Assembly (NCBI GenBank): GCA_043557195.1 | Contig: CP121314.1 | Coordinates: forward strand, 3,100,001 to 3,164,000 | Direction of reading: 5' to 3' | Length of the DNA: 64,000 nucleotides | DNA from: Jejuia sp043557195 | GTDB taxonomy: Bacteria; Bacteroidota; Bacteroidia; Flavobacteriales; Flavobacteriaceae | Part shown: positions 16,952 through 26,427 of the stretch, in pieces | Layout: every line of letters begins with the position of its first letter | Position numbering within the stretch: position 1 is the first letter of the stretch | Program-made: the position numbers and the translations under genes | Notes under the pieces: generated by a model | The model's input: the letters and a program-made list of their open reading frames with translations, nothing else | Told to the model about the DNA's origin: nothing | Database searches by the model: none

Positions 16952-19900
16952 ATGAATTTAAAATTTAAGTTAACCCTAATTGCAACATTGTTTTTTAGCA
17001 TTGTATTGTTTGCACAAGACGGGATTACTATAAAAGGTAAGGTTGTTTCGGGACCTGATAATTTTCCTATTCCAGGAGTAAATGTTATCGTCGTTAATAC
17101 AACTAAAGGTACAACAACAGATTTTGATGGTGCCTATGTAATACAAGTCAACAAAGGAGATATTTTACAGTTTTCTTATGTTGGCTATAAATCTCAAACT
17201 GTAATTGTAGGAGATCAAACAACCATTGATATTTCGCTTACTGAAGATTTAAGTGAATTAGATGAGATTGTTGTTGTAGCTTATGGTGATCAAAAACAAA
17301 GAAACGTAACAAGTGCCTTAACCAAAGTATCTGCTAAGGATATTCAAAATTTTTCAGTACCTCGTGTAGAAGACGCTCTTCAAGGGAAAGTAGCTGGTTT
17401 GAGAATCCAAACTGTTGCATCAGAAGCTGGTGGAGATCCAAAAATTACACTTAGAGGGCCTGGTTCAATAACGGGCTCATCTTCACCATTAATAGTTGTA
17501 GATGGTATTGTGCTTGGTAATGATGCCGATATTTTAGCAACCATTGATAATAATAATATAGCATCTATAAGTGTTTTAAAAGATGCATCATCCGTAGCTA
17601 TATATGGTTCGCGTGGTGCAAACGGTGTGATTTTGGTTTCTCTTAAAGAAGGCGTAGTTGGAAAAACATCATTCTCATATAATACGTTTACAGGATACAA
17701 ATACTCAAATAACAACGACAATTTTAATACTTCAATTTCTCAAGAAAGAGAGCGCTTAAATGGTTTACAAAGTGTTGTTGATGCAATTCCTACTACTAGT
17801 GATAATTATTCAAGGGTAATCAACGATTATAATACACAGTATGCTGAACTTGAAGCTATGGAGTTTATTGCTTCTCTAGGGGACGGTGAAAAAAATTGGC
17901 AAGATGAAATTTTTATTGGAGGTGTTATACGAAGCCACTCTTTAGCTGGTAGAGGTGGTACAGAGTTAACAAAATATAGCGCGTCTTTAGGATACCTAGA
18001 AGATGAAGGAATCGCTTTGAAAGATAATTTTCAAAAGTTCAACGCTAGAATAAAGGTTGATAGTAAATCAAAAAATAAAAAGATTAAGTTTGGTACAAGT
18101 TTACGTCTTAACTATAACGATCAAGACAGATTGCCTGCAAGATTTACCGATCCATTAAGGCAATATGGTCACTTACCACTTCGCTTAAACGAAGATCATT
18201 TAGATTATATTACTCAGTCTGATCCTGGAGATGCTGGATTTCAGTTTGAAAACATTGGTGTTGGTAGTTACGGGTTTTCAAGAGCTTTCGACCATGTTTT
18301 TACTGTAGATCCTAATAACCCCAGAGCAATTGCTAGAGATCCCAATACAGGGCTTCCAATAGTAAGCGATTTAACATCTGGTGGATTAACATTGTCAACA
18401 ACTAAGAATGTACATCCATTAGTACACTTCTTGGAAAGATTCAGAACCAAGAAAAAAATAGATTTTAATGCTTCAGCTTATATTGATCTTGAATTGGCTA
18501 AAGGTTTAAACTTTAGACAAACCGTTTCAGGTGTTTTTAGACACAATAAGGTGAATGAAGGTGATTTATTCTTTGGTCAGGAAAATAGAGATCAAGAATC
18601 TTATCGACTAGAGAGAAGAGACGAATTAAATCAGTATGCCTTCGAATCTATTTTAACATACAAGAAGAACTTTGGGAAACATAATTTAAATGCCATAGGT
18701 GGATTTGAATATACACGCAGAGATTTTTACAGACAAGAGTCTGAAGCGGTAGGTTTTACTGACGATTTTAACAATAATATAGCGTTGGCGGATGGCGGTA
18801 CAACATTTACTGATAATGGTACGGACAAATTGGTGTCTTATTTCGGAAGATTAAATTATAACTACAACGAAAAGTATCTATTACAAGTTTCTGCTAGAAC
18901 AGATGGTAGTACGCGTTTTGGAGCTAATACTCGATTCGGATTTTTCCCAGCAGTATCAGGAGGATGGATTGTGTCAAGTGAAGACTTTTTAGCATCTAGT
19001 GATGTTATTACGTTTTTAAAGTTGAGAGCTAGTTATGGTGTTTCAGGTTCTAATGAAATATCAAACAATATATTTGAATCGCTTTATAGATTTGAGGAAA
19101 CATTTAGTACCATAGGCTATAATGGTCAAACGGGTGTTAAAGGTGTAACCTTAGCAAACCAAAATTTAGGTTGGGAAAAATTAATAGAATTTAACCCAGG
19201 AATAGATATTACATTTGGTAGAGGTCTCTTAAAACTTACGGCAGATTATTATACCAGAACAAGTGAAGACTTAATCCTCTTCGCTCCAATAGCAGCTACT
19301 TATGGTGCTGATAACTGGTTACAAAATATTGGAGAAGTTAAAAACTCAGGTGTTGAATTAGCATTGAGTTCAAGAATTTTCGCAAATGAAAATGCAAGTT
19401 GGGTAGCTTCTGGTCAATTTACCTTAAATAGAAATGAAGTAATTAGTTTAGGTAATAACGAACAAATTATTTCTAGAATTGATCAAGATACCAGACCTAC
19501 AGAGTTTATTGCAAGAGTTGGTCAGCCAATAACATCATTTTATGGTTGGGTTTATGATAGAGAAATACCATTAGAGTGGGTAGATAATCCATTCAATAGA
19601 TTTAATAATGATTTTGCTGATGTTTATGTTAAGGATTTAAATGGGGATGGTATTATTGACGATGAGGATAGAACCGAATTAGGTAGTCCTTATCCAGATT
19701 TCACATGGGGATTCAATTCAGATTTTACATTTTATGATTTTGATTTTTCATTTCAGTGGCAGGGGTCTCACGGTGCAGAAGTTAGAGTTGCTGATTTGGA
19801 TCAGTTATATTATGCAAGTGAATCTGCTGTTAATGAGTTGGCTAATTTCCCTGATAGAGATTTAACAGTGCATAGACGATTTACTGATGATCATATACAA

Positions 19901-20167
19901 GATGCTTCATTTGTTGCTTTAAGAAACGTAACTTTAGGTTATACTGTGCCAGAATCATTCACTTCAAAGTATGGTATTGATAGGCTAAGATTTTACATGA
20001 CTGGTGAAAATTTATTATTTTTTATGGCTAAGGGTTATGAAGGGTTTAATCCTGATGCTGCTGGTCAAACATCAAGTAATGCAAATACGCCCTTAACTGC
20101 AGGTTATCAAAGGGGTGATGGTCCTGTAGTGAGAACAATTTCAGCAGGGATTAACTTTCAATTTTAA
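16952..20167 (+). CDS. SusC/RagA-type TonB-dependent outer membrane receptor (pair 2)
   Basis: This is the second importer, 1071 residues. It has a signal peptide ending near LFAQ, a carboxypeptidase-regulatory-like domain (about 26-112, with KGTTTDFDG as in SusC1), the DEIVVVAYGDQ SusC signature (about 107-117), a plug with EDALQGKVAGLRI and YGSRGANGVILVS, and a barrel ending ISAGINFQF. The N-terminal 230 residues are close to SusC1, but the barrels differ. It leads a five-gene transcript (SusC2, SusD2, two PKD lipoproteins, PL7) in which all gaps are 30 bp or less. The combination suggests a surface complex that binds and pre-cuts polymeric alginate. Confidence 0.95.
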   Translation: MNLKFKLTLIATLFFSIVLFAQDGITIKGKVVSGPDNFPIPGVNVIVVNTTKGTTTDFDGAYVIQVNKGDILQFSYVGYKSQTVIVGDQTTIDISLTEDLSELDEIVVVAYGDQKQRNVTSALTKVSAKDIQNFSVPRVEDALQGKVAGLRIQTVASEAGGDPKITLRGPGSITGSSSPLIVVDGIVLGNDADILATIDNNNIASISVLKDASSVAIYGSRGANGVILVSLKEGVVGKTSFSYNTFTGYKYSNNNDNFNTSISQERERLNGLQSVVDAIPTTSDNYSRVINDYNTQYAELEAMEFIASLGDGEKNWQDEIFIGGVIRSHSLAGRGGTELTKYSASLGYLEDEGIALKDNFQKFNARIKVDSKSKNKKIKFGTSLRLNYNDQDRLPARFTDPLRQYGHLPLRLNEDHLDYITQSDPGDAGFQFENIGVGSYGFSRAFDHVFTVDPNNPRAIARDPNTGLPIVSDLTSGGLTLSTTKNVHPLVHFLERFRTKKKIDFNASAYIDLELAKGLNFRQTVSGVFRHNKVNEGDLFFGQENRDQESYRLERRDELNQYAFESILTYKKNFGKHNLNAIGGFEYTRRDFYRQESEAVGFTDDFNNNIALADGGTTFTDNGTDKLVSYFGRLNYNYNEKYLLQVSARTDGSTRFGANTRFGFFPAVSGGWIVSSEDFLASSDVITFLKLRASYGVSGSNEISNNIFESLYRFEETFSTIGYNGQTGVKGVTLANQNLGWEKLIEFNPGIDITFGRGLLKLTADYYTRTSEDLILFAPIAATYGADNWLQNIGEVKNSGVELALSSRIFANENASWVASGQFTLNRNEVISLGNNEQIISRIDQDTRPTEFIARVGQPITSFYGWVYDREIPLEWVDNPFNRFNNDFADVYVKDLNGDGIIDDEDRTELGSPYPDFTWGFNSDFTFYDFDFSFQWQGSHGAEVRVADLDQLYYASESAVNELANFPDRDLTVHRRFTDDHIQDASFVALRNVTLGYTVPESFTSKYGIDRLRFYMTGENLLFFMAKGYEGFNPDAAGQTSSNANTPLTAGYQRGDGPVVRTISAGINFQF

Positions 20168-20173
20168 TTAATT

Positions 20174-21775
20174 ATGAAAAGGATGTATAAAAAAATTATA
20201 GTTTGTTTTTCTTTATTGGCTTTACTTACAGCATGTGAAGAAGAACTTGATTTGAGTAACCCTACTGCATTATCAATAGAAGAGTTACTGCAAACTAGCA
20301 ATGGATTTCAATTTTTAGCTAATGGTGTTTTAGACGCTTATCAAAAAGTTCCAGCTAACGAATTTTTACTTACCGAGCTAAGATCTGATAATGCCAGAGC
20401 TAATTCAGAAAACGGAAATTTCCCATTGATAGCCTCTTATAACGTTGATCCAAATAATGGTGATGTAGCTACGTATTATTCTAATAATATGCATACAATT
20501 AAGCATGCAAATACTATTATTGATAATCGGTTTTTGGCTCCAGAAAATCAGCAATATACAGTAGGAGAAGCTTATTTTATGCGCGCTTTGTGTCATTTTA
20601 ATTTGGTGAGAGCATACCAAAATATACCTTTTGTTGATAAAGTTATTGACATTACAACAGAAGAAGCATTGAATTATCCTCAATTGCCTGAAGCCGAAGT
20701 GTATGAGAAAATAATAAGTGATTTTAAAACATCAATTGCTTATTTGGATGGTGTTGAGCAAAACAGATACCGTCCCTCTAAAGGAGCAGCTATATGTTTA
20801 GCAGCAAAAGCATATTTAAGTCAGCCAAATCCAAATTACACAGAAGCTGAGCTTTTATTAGCATCAGTAGTAGAAAATAATGACACATATAATTATGATT
20901 TGATTTTTACTGAAAGAGATGATGCAGACCAGTTCGAGTTTAATGCAGACCCTATGGATAACACTATAGATGTTTTAACTGATCCAGAATATTATGCCAA
21001 TTTGGTTATTGATTTTGGTCATGTATTTGGGAATGCTATTTCAGATGGTTACACCGATGGAGTTCTGGATGGTACATGGTCAAATAATCCAGGAATGGAA
21101 ATTAATGATGAAGTCATTTTTTCAATAGCCTATGATTTGGTGAGTAGTGATAATTATGCTACTAGTGATAGTGGGCTAGATGATCAAGTTGAGACTGATT
21201 CTGAATCACACAGTTTTGCTATGACATTACAAGGGCCTTCGAATGGAATAAATATAGCGACTTCTGATTTATTACAAATTATGACACCTGAGTTACAACC
21301 AGTGCGTTTTTATGTAACATTAAATCCGCTAGATTATGGTTCTTATCTCTCTAATCCAACAGTGGATGTTTTTAATAGAAAATTTCCAACAGATGGTGAG
21401 ATTGGAGATAATGATTGGGTTGTCTTAAGATACGCAGATGTTTTATTGTTATATGCTGAAGCTATTTTAGCAGGAGCCGAAAGTACCACAGATGCTAGAG
21501 CGGTTGACGCTTTTAATAAGGTGCGTGCTAGAGCTGGTTTAGAAGAGGTTGCTAACTTAACAAAACAACAATTATTGGATGAAAGACAAGTTGAGTTTGT
21601 TTATGAAAATCAACGTTTATATGATTTGATACGATTTGATGAAGCGGATAACGTTTTGTCAGCTTTTTCTACTAGAAATAGTTTGTTCTATACAAATGAA
21701 AAGAAATACCTTCCTTTTCCTCAAAGAGAAATAGATAATTTACCTGGTTTTTATAAACAAAATGAAGGCTACTAA
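20174..21775 (+). CDS. SusD/RagB-type glycan-binding lipoprotein (pair 2)
   Basis: The 533-residue partner of SusC2 is a lipoprotein with LTAC (Cys21 region) at the signal end. The conserved SusD blocks are visible: VGEAYFMRALCHFNLVRAYQ in the first helical repeats and LLDERQVEFVYENQRLYDLIRFD near the C-terminus. It is about 90 residues longer than SusD1, with an Asp-rich insertion in the middle (around 240-340) that might shape another binding site. It starts 6 bp after SusC2. Confidence 0.93.
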   Translation: MKRMYKKIIVCFSLLALLTACEEELDLSNPTALSIEELLQTSNGFQFLANGVLDAYQKVPANEFLLTELRSDNARANSENGNFPLIASYNVDPNNGDVATYYSNNMHTIKHANTIIDNRFLAPENQQYTVGEAYFMRALCHFNLVRAYQNIPFVDKVIDITTEEALNYPQLPEAEVYEKIISDFKTSIAYLDGVEQNRYRPSKGAAICLAAKAYLSQPNPNYTEAELLLASVVENNDTYNYDLIFTERDDADQFEFNADPMDNTIDVLTDPEYYANLVIDFGHVFGNAISDGYTDGVLDGTWSNNPGMEINDEVIFSIAYDLVSSDNYATSDSGLDDQVETDSESHSFAMTLQGPSNGINIATSDLLQIMTPELQPVRFYVTLNPLDYGSYLSNPTVDVFNRKFPTDGEIGDNDWVVLRYADVLLLYAEAILAGAESTTDARAVDAFNKVRARAGLEEVANLTKQQLLDERQVEFVYENQRLYDLIRFDEADNVLSAFSTRNSLFYTNEKKYLPFPQREIDNLPGFYKQNEGY

Positions 21776-21788
21776 AAAAGTTATGATT

Positions 21789-22991
21789 ATGAAAAAATAT
21801 TTAATAAACATAAAATACATAGTTCTAGGTACGTTTGTTGCTTTAACTGCATGTGTAAGCGATGATTTGGCTGATGTGGGCGATTTGCCAGACTTTACAG
21901 GGCCTACACCTTTTTATAGCGTTACCAATATTACAACTTCAGAATTTGATTGTAATGATGTCGAGTTGTGGGTCAATTATGATTTTATATTCCAAGCAGG
22001 TTCAAATTTAGCAGTTAACGGTACAATGTATCAATGGACAGTAACACCTTCTGATGGAGTAAACTTAATTAATAAAGATTTACCTGTTCTGAAACAATCT
22101 ATAGAAGCACAGTTGGCGACGGTTGTGACTTTAGAAGATGAAATTGCTAAGTTGGAATTTAAAATTCCTTGTGAGACAGACCAAGCTAGGATTGATGCTT
22201 TTGAAGCTGAAATAGATGCTCTGGAAATTCAATTGGAAGCTGCTCAAGCTGGACTTACAAGTGAAACTTTAGAAGCAGTTGCTGATTTAGAAGCTCGAAT
22301 TGCAGCATTACCAGCAGCAACATTACAAGATCAAGAATTAATATTCTCATTCCCTAACCCAGGTGAGTATACTGTTGGTCTAACGGTTACTGATAATCTT
22401 GGTAAGTCTGATTCTACCGAGAAGAAGATAACAGTTACTCAAGCAGTACCTACTATTCCAGTACCTGAGATTTCTGAAGCTAGTTTTGAAGATAATAGCT
22501 TGTTTGATGGAACAGGAGATGGTAGAGATTCTTGGAGGGTGCCTAGCAATTCTGCATGGAGCCCACTAGGTGGAGGTACTACTGTAATACAAATAAATAC
22601 AGATTCAAACCCTGTAGATCCGCCTAATTTGCCTGATGGAAGACAAGCAGCAAAATTCCCAGCTGGTGGTGACAGAGTTGCATATCAAGAAATTGAAGTA
22701 ACTCCTGGGGCAACTTATGTATTGACTTATTTTAGTGCATTTGAAGAAACTACCTTTGGAGATATGACAGTATCTATTTTAACTCCAAATACTTCTAATT
22801 ATGCCGAATCACAGTTAGAAGCAAATATCATTGCTTCAAGAACTGATAGTAATGTAGGGAGAGTTGATAATGTGTTCAAAAAGCATGCTATTACTTTTGA
22901 TGCAGGAGAAAACGAAACTGTAATAATCTTTGCAACAAATTCAGGTGTTGAGAGTAGATTAGATGCATTTGATATCACAGTAAAACAATAA
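21789..22991 (+). CDS. PKD-type surface lipoprotein with helical insert, probable glycan-binding
   Basis: This is a probable surface glycan-binding lipoprotein in the SusE/F position. I prefer the ATG at 21789 because it gives a compact signal (MKKYLINIKY..., lipobox LTAC) and avoids overlap with SusD2; in-frame ATGs at 21762 and 21783 exist. A PKD-like beta-sandwich begins with YQWTVTPSDG and resumes at FSFPNPGEYTVGLTVTDNLG. Between these halves sits a Glu/Ala/Leu-rich stretch of about 75 residues that should form a helical hairpin or coiled coil. The C-terminal 170 residues look like a carbohydrate-binding jelly roll (SWRVPSNSAW, ATYVLTYFSAFEE). No catalytic motif is visible. Ligand is presumed to be alginate. 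Confidence 0.75.
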   Translation: MKKYLINIKYIVLGTFVALTACVSDDLADVGDLPDFTGPTPFYSVTNITTSEFDCNDVELWVNYDFIFQAGSNLAVNGTMYQWTVTPSDGVNLINKDLPVLKQSIEAQLATVVTLEDEIAKLEFKIPCETDQARIDAFEAEIDALEIQLEAAQAGLTSETLEAVADLEARIAALPAATLQDQELIFSFPNPGEYTVGLTVTDNLGKSDSTEKKITVTQAVPTIPVPEISEASFEDNSLFDGTGDGRDSWRVPSNSAWSPLGGGTTVIQINTDSNPVDPPNLPDGRQAAKFPAGGDRVAYQEIEVTPGATYVLTYFSAFEETTFGDMTVSILTPNTSNYAESQLEANIIASRTDSNVGRVDNVFKKHAITFDAGENETVIIFATNSGVESRLDAFDITVKQ

Positions 22992-23013
22992 TAAAGTTTT
23001 AAAATTTAGAGTC

Positions 23014-24513
23014 ATGATTAATAAAATTATTAAAAAAATAAATAAAGGGTTTTTAGCAATTCTCTTTATGTTTTTGGGACTTATATCATGTTATGATAGT
23101 GGTTATGAAGAGTTTGTGCCACCAACTGGAAATGTTAATGATATCCAGCCTAACACGCTTTTTACGACGAGCACAAATGCTAGTAATAATTTGTCGATAA
23201 TATTTAGAAGTTATTCAACTGATGCAGTGTCTTACTTTTGGGATTTTGGAGATGGTAATACATCAACAGAAGAAAATCCAAACTATACCTATGCAACAGG
23301 TGGTTTGTACGCAGTAACATTAACTACAAAAAGTTCAGATGGATTAGAGGCTAATGCTTCGGCTAATGTTTCTCCGATATTTGTTGATTTTAATTTTAGC
23401 GCCATAGATTCTGAAGTAACTTTTGAAAATCTTAGTTCAGGAGCTAGTAAACTTGTATGGGACTTTGGAGATGGAGATGTAGTTGAGTGGAATGCTGAAG
23501 ATGGTGAAGATGATCCAAATTTTAATCCTGTGCATGCCTATAGAAGCGATGATACTTTTAAGGCAACCCTTACAGCTACAAATTTCTTAGGTGTTGAGGT
23601 AGCCGTTAGCAAAAATATAGAAGGGTTGGTGCTATCAACTGTGCCAGATTTTACATTTGATGTGTCTTCTCTAGATGTGCAGTTCACAGATGCTTCAATT
23701 TTAGCAGTATCTCATAGTTGGGATTTTGGAGATGGTAATACATCAACTGAAACTAGTCCGTCACATACGTATGCAGTAGCTGGAACTTATGATGTTACAT
23801 TAACTACAACAAATGCTGCTGGTGTATCCAGAAGTATCACTAAACCAGTTCCTGTTGGAGGCGTTGAGCCAACTTTTAAAGTTATAGTTCAAAATAGCAC
23901 ATGTAACGATCATACTTCAAATACTGGTGATAATGCCGACGCATGGGATATGACACCAAACAGCACGGTTGTTGATGATGTTCTCGGAACAATTGATAGC
24001 CCTTACAGAGCACTTTGGCGTAATGATGATTTAAATGCTTACATAGATGCAACATTTTGTACCAATGAGCAGCCAGGATCTACAAGTGATGGTAACAAAT
24101 TTGGACCTAATGCAGGCGGTGGTAGAGGTGTAAAACTAAGTAATAACTGTCGTAGATTATATCAGTTAGTAGCTGTTGAACCAGGAGTTGAATATACCTT
24201 CACAATAGACACTAGATCTGAAGCTGCAGGAATTAATACTGAAGTATTTATTTTGAATAATGAAATTACTACTGAAGAAGCCATAAATTCAGAACCTGCT
24301 CGTTCTAACAATACTGATGCTTACTACTTAATTGATAACGATTTTAATAGTTCTAAATCATCAAGTTCTAACGATACGTTTACAACAACAACATTTACGT
24401 TTGAAGCATCAGCAAACATTGCTGTAATTTATGTGAGAGCTTTAAATGCGGTGGATAGCAGTAATGAAGTATTTATTGATAATATAGATATTATTACTCC
24501 TGGATTCGATTAA
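23014..24513 (+). CDS. PKD-repeat surface lipoprotein, probable alginate-binding
   Basis: The 499-residue lipoprotein has its lipobox at ISC (about residue 26). Three PKD domains are seen in tandem, marked by YFWDFGDGNTSTEENP, LVWDFGDGDVVEWN and HSWDFGDGNTSTETSP, each ending in Y-x-V-T-L-T-type strands. The first and third are nearly identical at the DNA level over the WDFGDGNTSTE block, suggesting recent duplication or conversion. The C-terminal 200 residues form another sandwich domain resembling that of the preceding protein. It lies between that gene and PL7. Surface binding of alginate as part of the SusCD2 complex is the likely role, inferred from context. Confidence 0.78.
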   Translation: MINKIIKKINKGFLAILFMFLGLISCYDSGYEEFVPPTGNVNDIQPNTLFTTSTNASNNLSIIFRSYSTDAVSYFWDFGDGNTSTEENPNYTYATGGLYAVTLTTKSSDGLEANASANVSPIFVDFNFSAIDSEVTFENLSSGASKLVWDFGDGDVVEWNAEDGEDDPNFNPVHAYRSDDTFKATLTATNFLGVEVAVSKNIEGLVLSTVPDFTFDVSSLDVQFTDASILAVSHSWDFGDGNTSTETSPSHTYAVAGTYDVTLTTTNAAGVSRSITKPVPVGGVEPTFKVIVQNSTCNDHTSNTGDNADAWDMTPNSTVVDDVLGTIDSPYRALWRNDDLNAYIDATFCTNEQPGSTSDGNKFGPNAGGGRGVKLSNNCRRLYQLVAVEPGVEYTFTIDTRSEAAGINTEVFILNNEITTEEAINSEPARSNNTDAYYLIDNDFNSSKSSSSNDTFTTTTFTFEASANIAVIYVRALNAVDSSNEVFIDNIDIITPGFD

Positions 24514-24542
24514 TATACCAAGAGTAATAAATAATAATAAAA

Positions 24543-25463
24543 ATGAAATACATCCGAAAAGAAATATTAATAGCTATTCTAATAGTCTTTATATCTGCTC
24601 ATGCTACCTCTCAAAATAATGGAAGTAGTAATGTAGAATCGGAAACTAAAGTTGAAAAGAAAAAGAAAAAAAAGAAGAAGAAAAAGAAAGTAAGACTGCC
24701 AGATATAGACTTAAGTCACTGGAAAGTAACATTACCAGTACTTAACGAGAAAGGTAAACCTTATGAGTTGGAGCCACCAGAGATATTTGATTTTGCCTCT
24801 AATGATATAGCAAAACCTTATATGTATATAGATTCTACAAGAGGAGCTATTGTTTTTCATGCAATGCCTACAGAGTCTAAAACGCGAAACACAAAGTACA
24901 CAAGGTCTGAGCTAAGAGAGCAAATGGAACCTGGAAATAACAATAAAAACTGGACATTTGCCGATGGTGCATATATGAAGGGAAAGATTGATATGGCTGA
25001 AACAACACGTGGTTCAGATGGTAAATATCATCGTACTATTATCATGCAAATTCATGGAAGGTTAACCAATGAGCAACGAGATTTGATAGGTGAAGATGAT
25101 AATAATGCGCCACCAATACTTAAAATATATTGGGATAATGGAAAGGTGAGGGTTAAAACTAAGGTATTGAAAAATTTGAATGCTACTTATGAAGAAATGC
25201 TTCATGAAGATGCTTGGGGTGATGATGAAGGTTTTAATTTTGAACAAAAAGTAGATTTTAGAAAGTTCGTTCTTGAAGTAAAAGTTTCTGATGGGAAAAT
25301 GGTGATTGCGCTTAATGGGAATGAATATAAAGTATATGAAGATATACACATGCGTAAATGGGGTATCTTTGAAAACTACTTTAAAGCTGGAAATTATTTT
25401 CAGTCAAGAGATGAAGGTGCTTACTCCAAAGTTCGTTTTTATGAATTAGAGGTAAGTCATTAA
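24543..25463 (+). CDS. Alginate lyase PL7, secreted, with poly-lysine linker
   Basis: The 306-residue PL7 enzyme has a type I signal (hydrophobic core then TSQ, about residue 24) and no lipobox. A linker of about 25 residues ends in eleven consecutive lysines (about 39-49), then the catalytic domain begins at DLSHWKVTLPV. The signatures KYTRSELREQM, IIMQIHG and YFKAGNYFQS give Arg, Gln-His and Tyr of the PL7 site. The final motif has NYFQ in place of the common YNQ. It closes the SusC2 transcript, 30 bp after the PKD lipoprotein. The polycationic linker may hold the enzyme on polyanionic alginate or on the LPS surface; that is inference. Confidence 0.92.
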   Translation: MKYIRKEILIAILIVFISAHATSQNNGSSNVESETKVEKKKKKKKKKKKVRLPDIDLSHWKVTLPVLNEKGKPYELEPPEIFDFASNDIAKPYMYIDSTRGAIVFHAMPTESKTRNTKYTRSELREQMEPGNNNKNWTFADGAYMKGKIDMAETTRGSDGKYHRTIIMQIHGRLTNEQRDLIGEDDNNAPPILKIYWDNGKVRVKTKVLKNLNATYEEMLHEDAWGDDEGFNFEQKVDFRKFVLEVKVSDGKMVIALNGNEYKVYEDIHMRKWGIFENYFKAGNYFQSRDEGAYSKVRFYELEVSH

Positions 25464-25510
25464 ATAGAAAGTAACAAAATAATGTTTAGTTTAAGTTTGA
25501 TTATAGGTTT

Positions 25511-25545
25511 AAGTTTTGCTGGTTGATAAGAAACCAGTAAAACTT
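25511..25545 (+). repeat. 14-bp stem hairpin containing CTGGTT/AACCAG half-sites
   Basis: AAGTTTTGCTGGTT (25511-25524) pairs with AACCAGTAAAACTT (25532-25545) with a single G-U position and a 7-nt loop. The inner arms CTGGTT/AACCAG match operator half-sites at wider spacing. It lies 48 bp after the PL7 stop. No T-run follows, so it is not a standard terminator; it could be an RNA stabiliser, a rho-linked end or a regulator site. Confidence 0.6.
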
Positions 25546-25592
25546 GGCTAAACAAAATGATGTTTTGCACATTTTTATTAAATTTAACAAAA

Positions 25593-25678
25593 CTGGTTAG
25601 CCAATAGACAAAATGAGGTTAAACGTAAAAAATAATAAATTCATAATTAGGGGCATAGTAGTTTAGAAATTACATTTG
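25593..25678 (+). promoter_or_regulatory. Putative promoter region of the GntR-type gene with one operator-like site
   Basis: A single operator-like CTGGTTAGCCAA lies at 25593-25604, resembling the site at 2598-2609. A -7-like TACATTTG is at 25671-25678, 34 bp before the GntR ATG, but no good TTTG lies 19 bp upstream of it. Autoregulation through the single site is possible; the evidence is weaker than for the four arrays. Confidence 0.45.
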
Positions 25679-25712
25679 CATATATATGTTCTCTCGGTAT
25701 AAAATATAGTAT

Positions 25713-26420
25713 ATGAAGATAGAAGCAATAACATTAAACGATAATCATAAAGTTCAAAATTCTATAATCGCAAAGATTAGGGATTTAATAAATTATAAAA
25801 ATCTTGAGCCTGGTGAAAAGTTACCTTCTGAGAGAATGCTAGCCGAAAAATTTGGTGTTACTAGAAGTAATGTTCGTGATGCCATTCAAAAATTAGAGTT
25901 TTATGGACTTTTAAAGTCTATTCCACAAAGTGGGACTTTTGTTGCAAATATTGGAATAATAGCATTAAATGGTATGATTGAGGATATCTTGAGATTGGAC
26001 GAACCTGATTTTAAATCTCTAGTTGAAACAAGAATTCTTCTAGAATTAAAGACTGCTAGTTTAGCTGCTTCTAGAAGAACAGAAGATGATTTAAAACATA
26101 TAAAAGAAACCCTAGACGGATATAAGGATAAGGTTTTAAATAATAAAGAAGCAGTGCAGGAGGATTTATTATTTCATTTGGCAATTGCAAAAGCAAGCGG
26201 AAATAGTACAATGAACACTTTGATGTTAACCATAACACCCGAAATTATAACCAATTTCGAAAAGTATCATGTTTGTGATGAAAATCAGGCTTATACGGGG
26301 ATTCAAGAGCATGCTGATATTTATGAAGCCATTAAAAATCAAGACCCTGCTTTGGCAAAAGAAAAAATGAAAATTCATTTCAAGGCATTATATCAATACT
26401 GCTATAGCGCTAAAGAATAA
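25713..26420 (+). CDS. GntR-family (FadR subgroup) transcriptional regulator, probable alginate-locus repressor
   Basis: The 235-residue regulator has an N-terminal winged helix (about 15-80) with LEPGEKLPSERMLAEKFGVTR and SNVRDAIQKLEFYGLL, the standard GntR helix-turn-helix, then a wing with SGTFV. The C-terminal all-helical FCD ligand domain (about 95-230) retains the family's acidic and His positions (EDLLFHLAIAKASGN, EHADIYEAI). The FadR subgroup binds palindromes with GT and AC near the centre, which suits TTGGTAAACCAA at the four promoters. In Zobellia galactanivorans a GntR repressor (AusR) controls the alginate system, and this is probably the equivalent. The effector is likely an alginate breakdown intermediate. 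Both statements are inference from family and position. Confidence 0.88.
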   Translation: MKIEAITLNDNHKVQNSIIAKIRDLINYKNLEPGEKLPSERMLAEKFGVTRSNVRDAIQKLEFYGLLKSIPQSGTFVANIGIIALNGMIEDILRLDEPDFKSLVETRILLELKTASLAASRRTEDDLKHIKETLDGYKDKVLNNKEAVQEDLLFHLAIAKASGNSTMNTLMLTITPEIITNFEKYHVCDENQAYTGIQEHADIYEAIKNQDPALAKEKMKIHFKALYQYCYSAKE

Positions 26421-26427
26421 TAAAGAT

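Noticed and set aside
17380..17721. Open frame of about 113 codons antisense to SusC2
   Set aside because: It falls within the plug region of SusC2 on the opposite strand, without support of its own.
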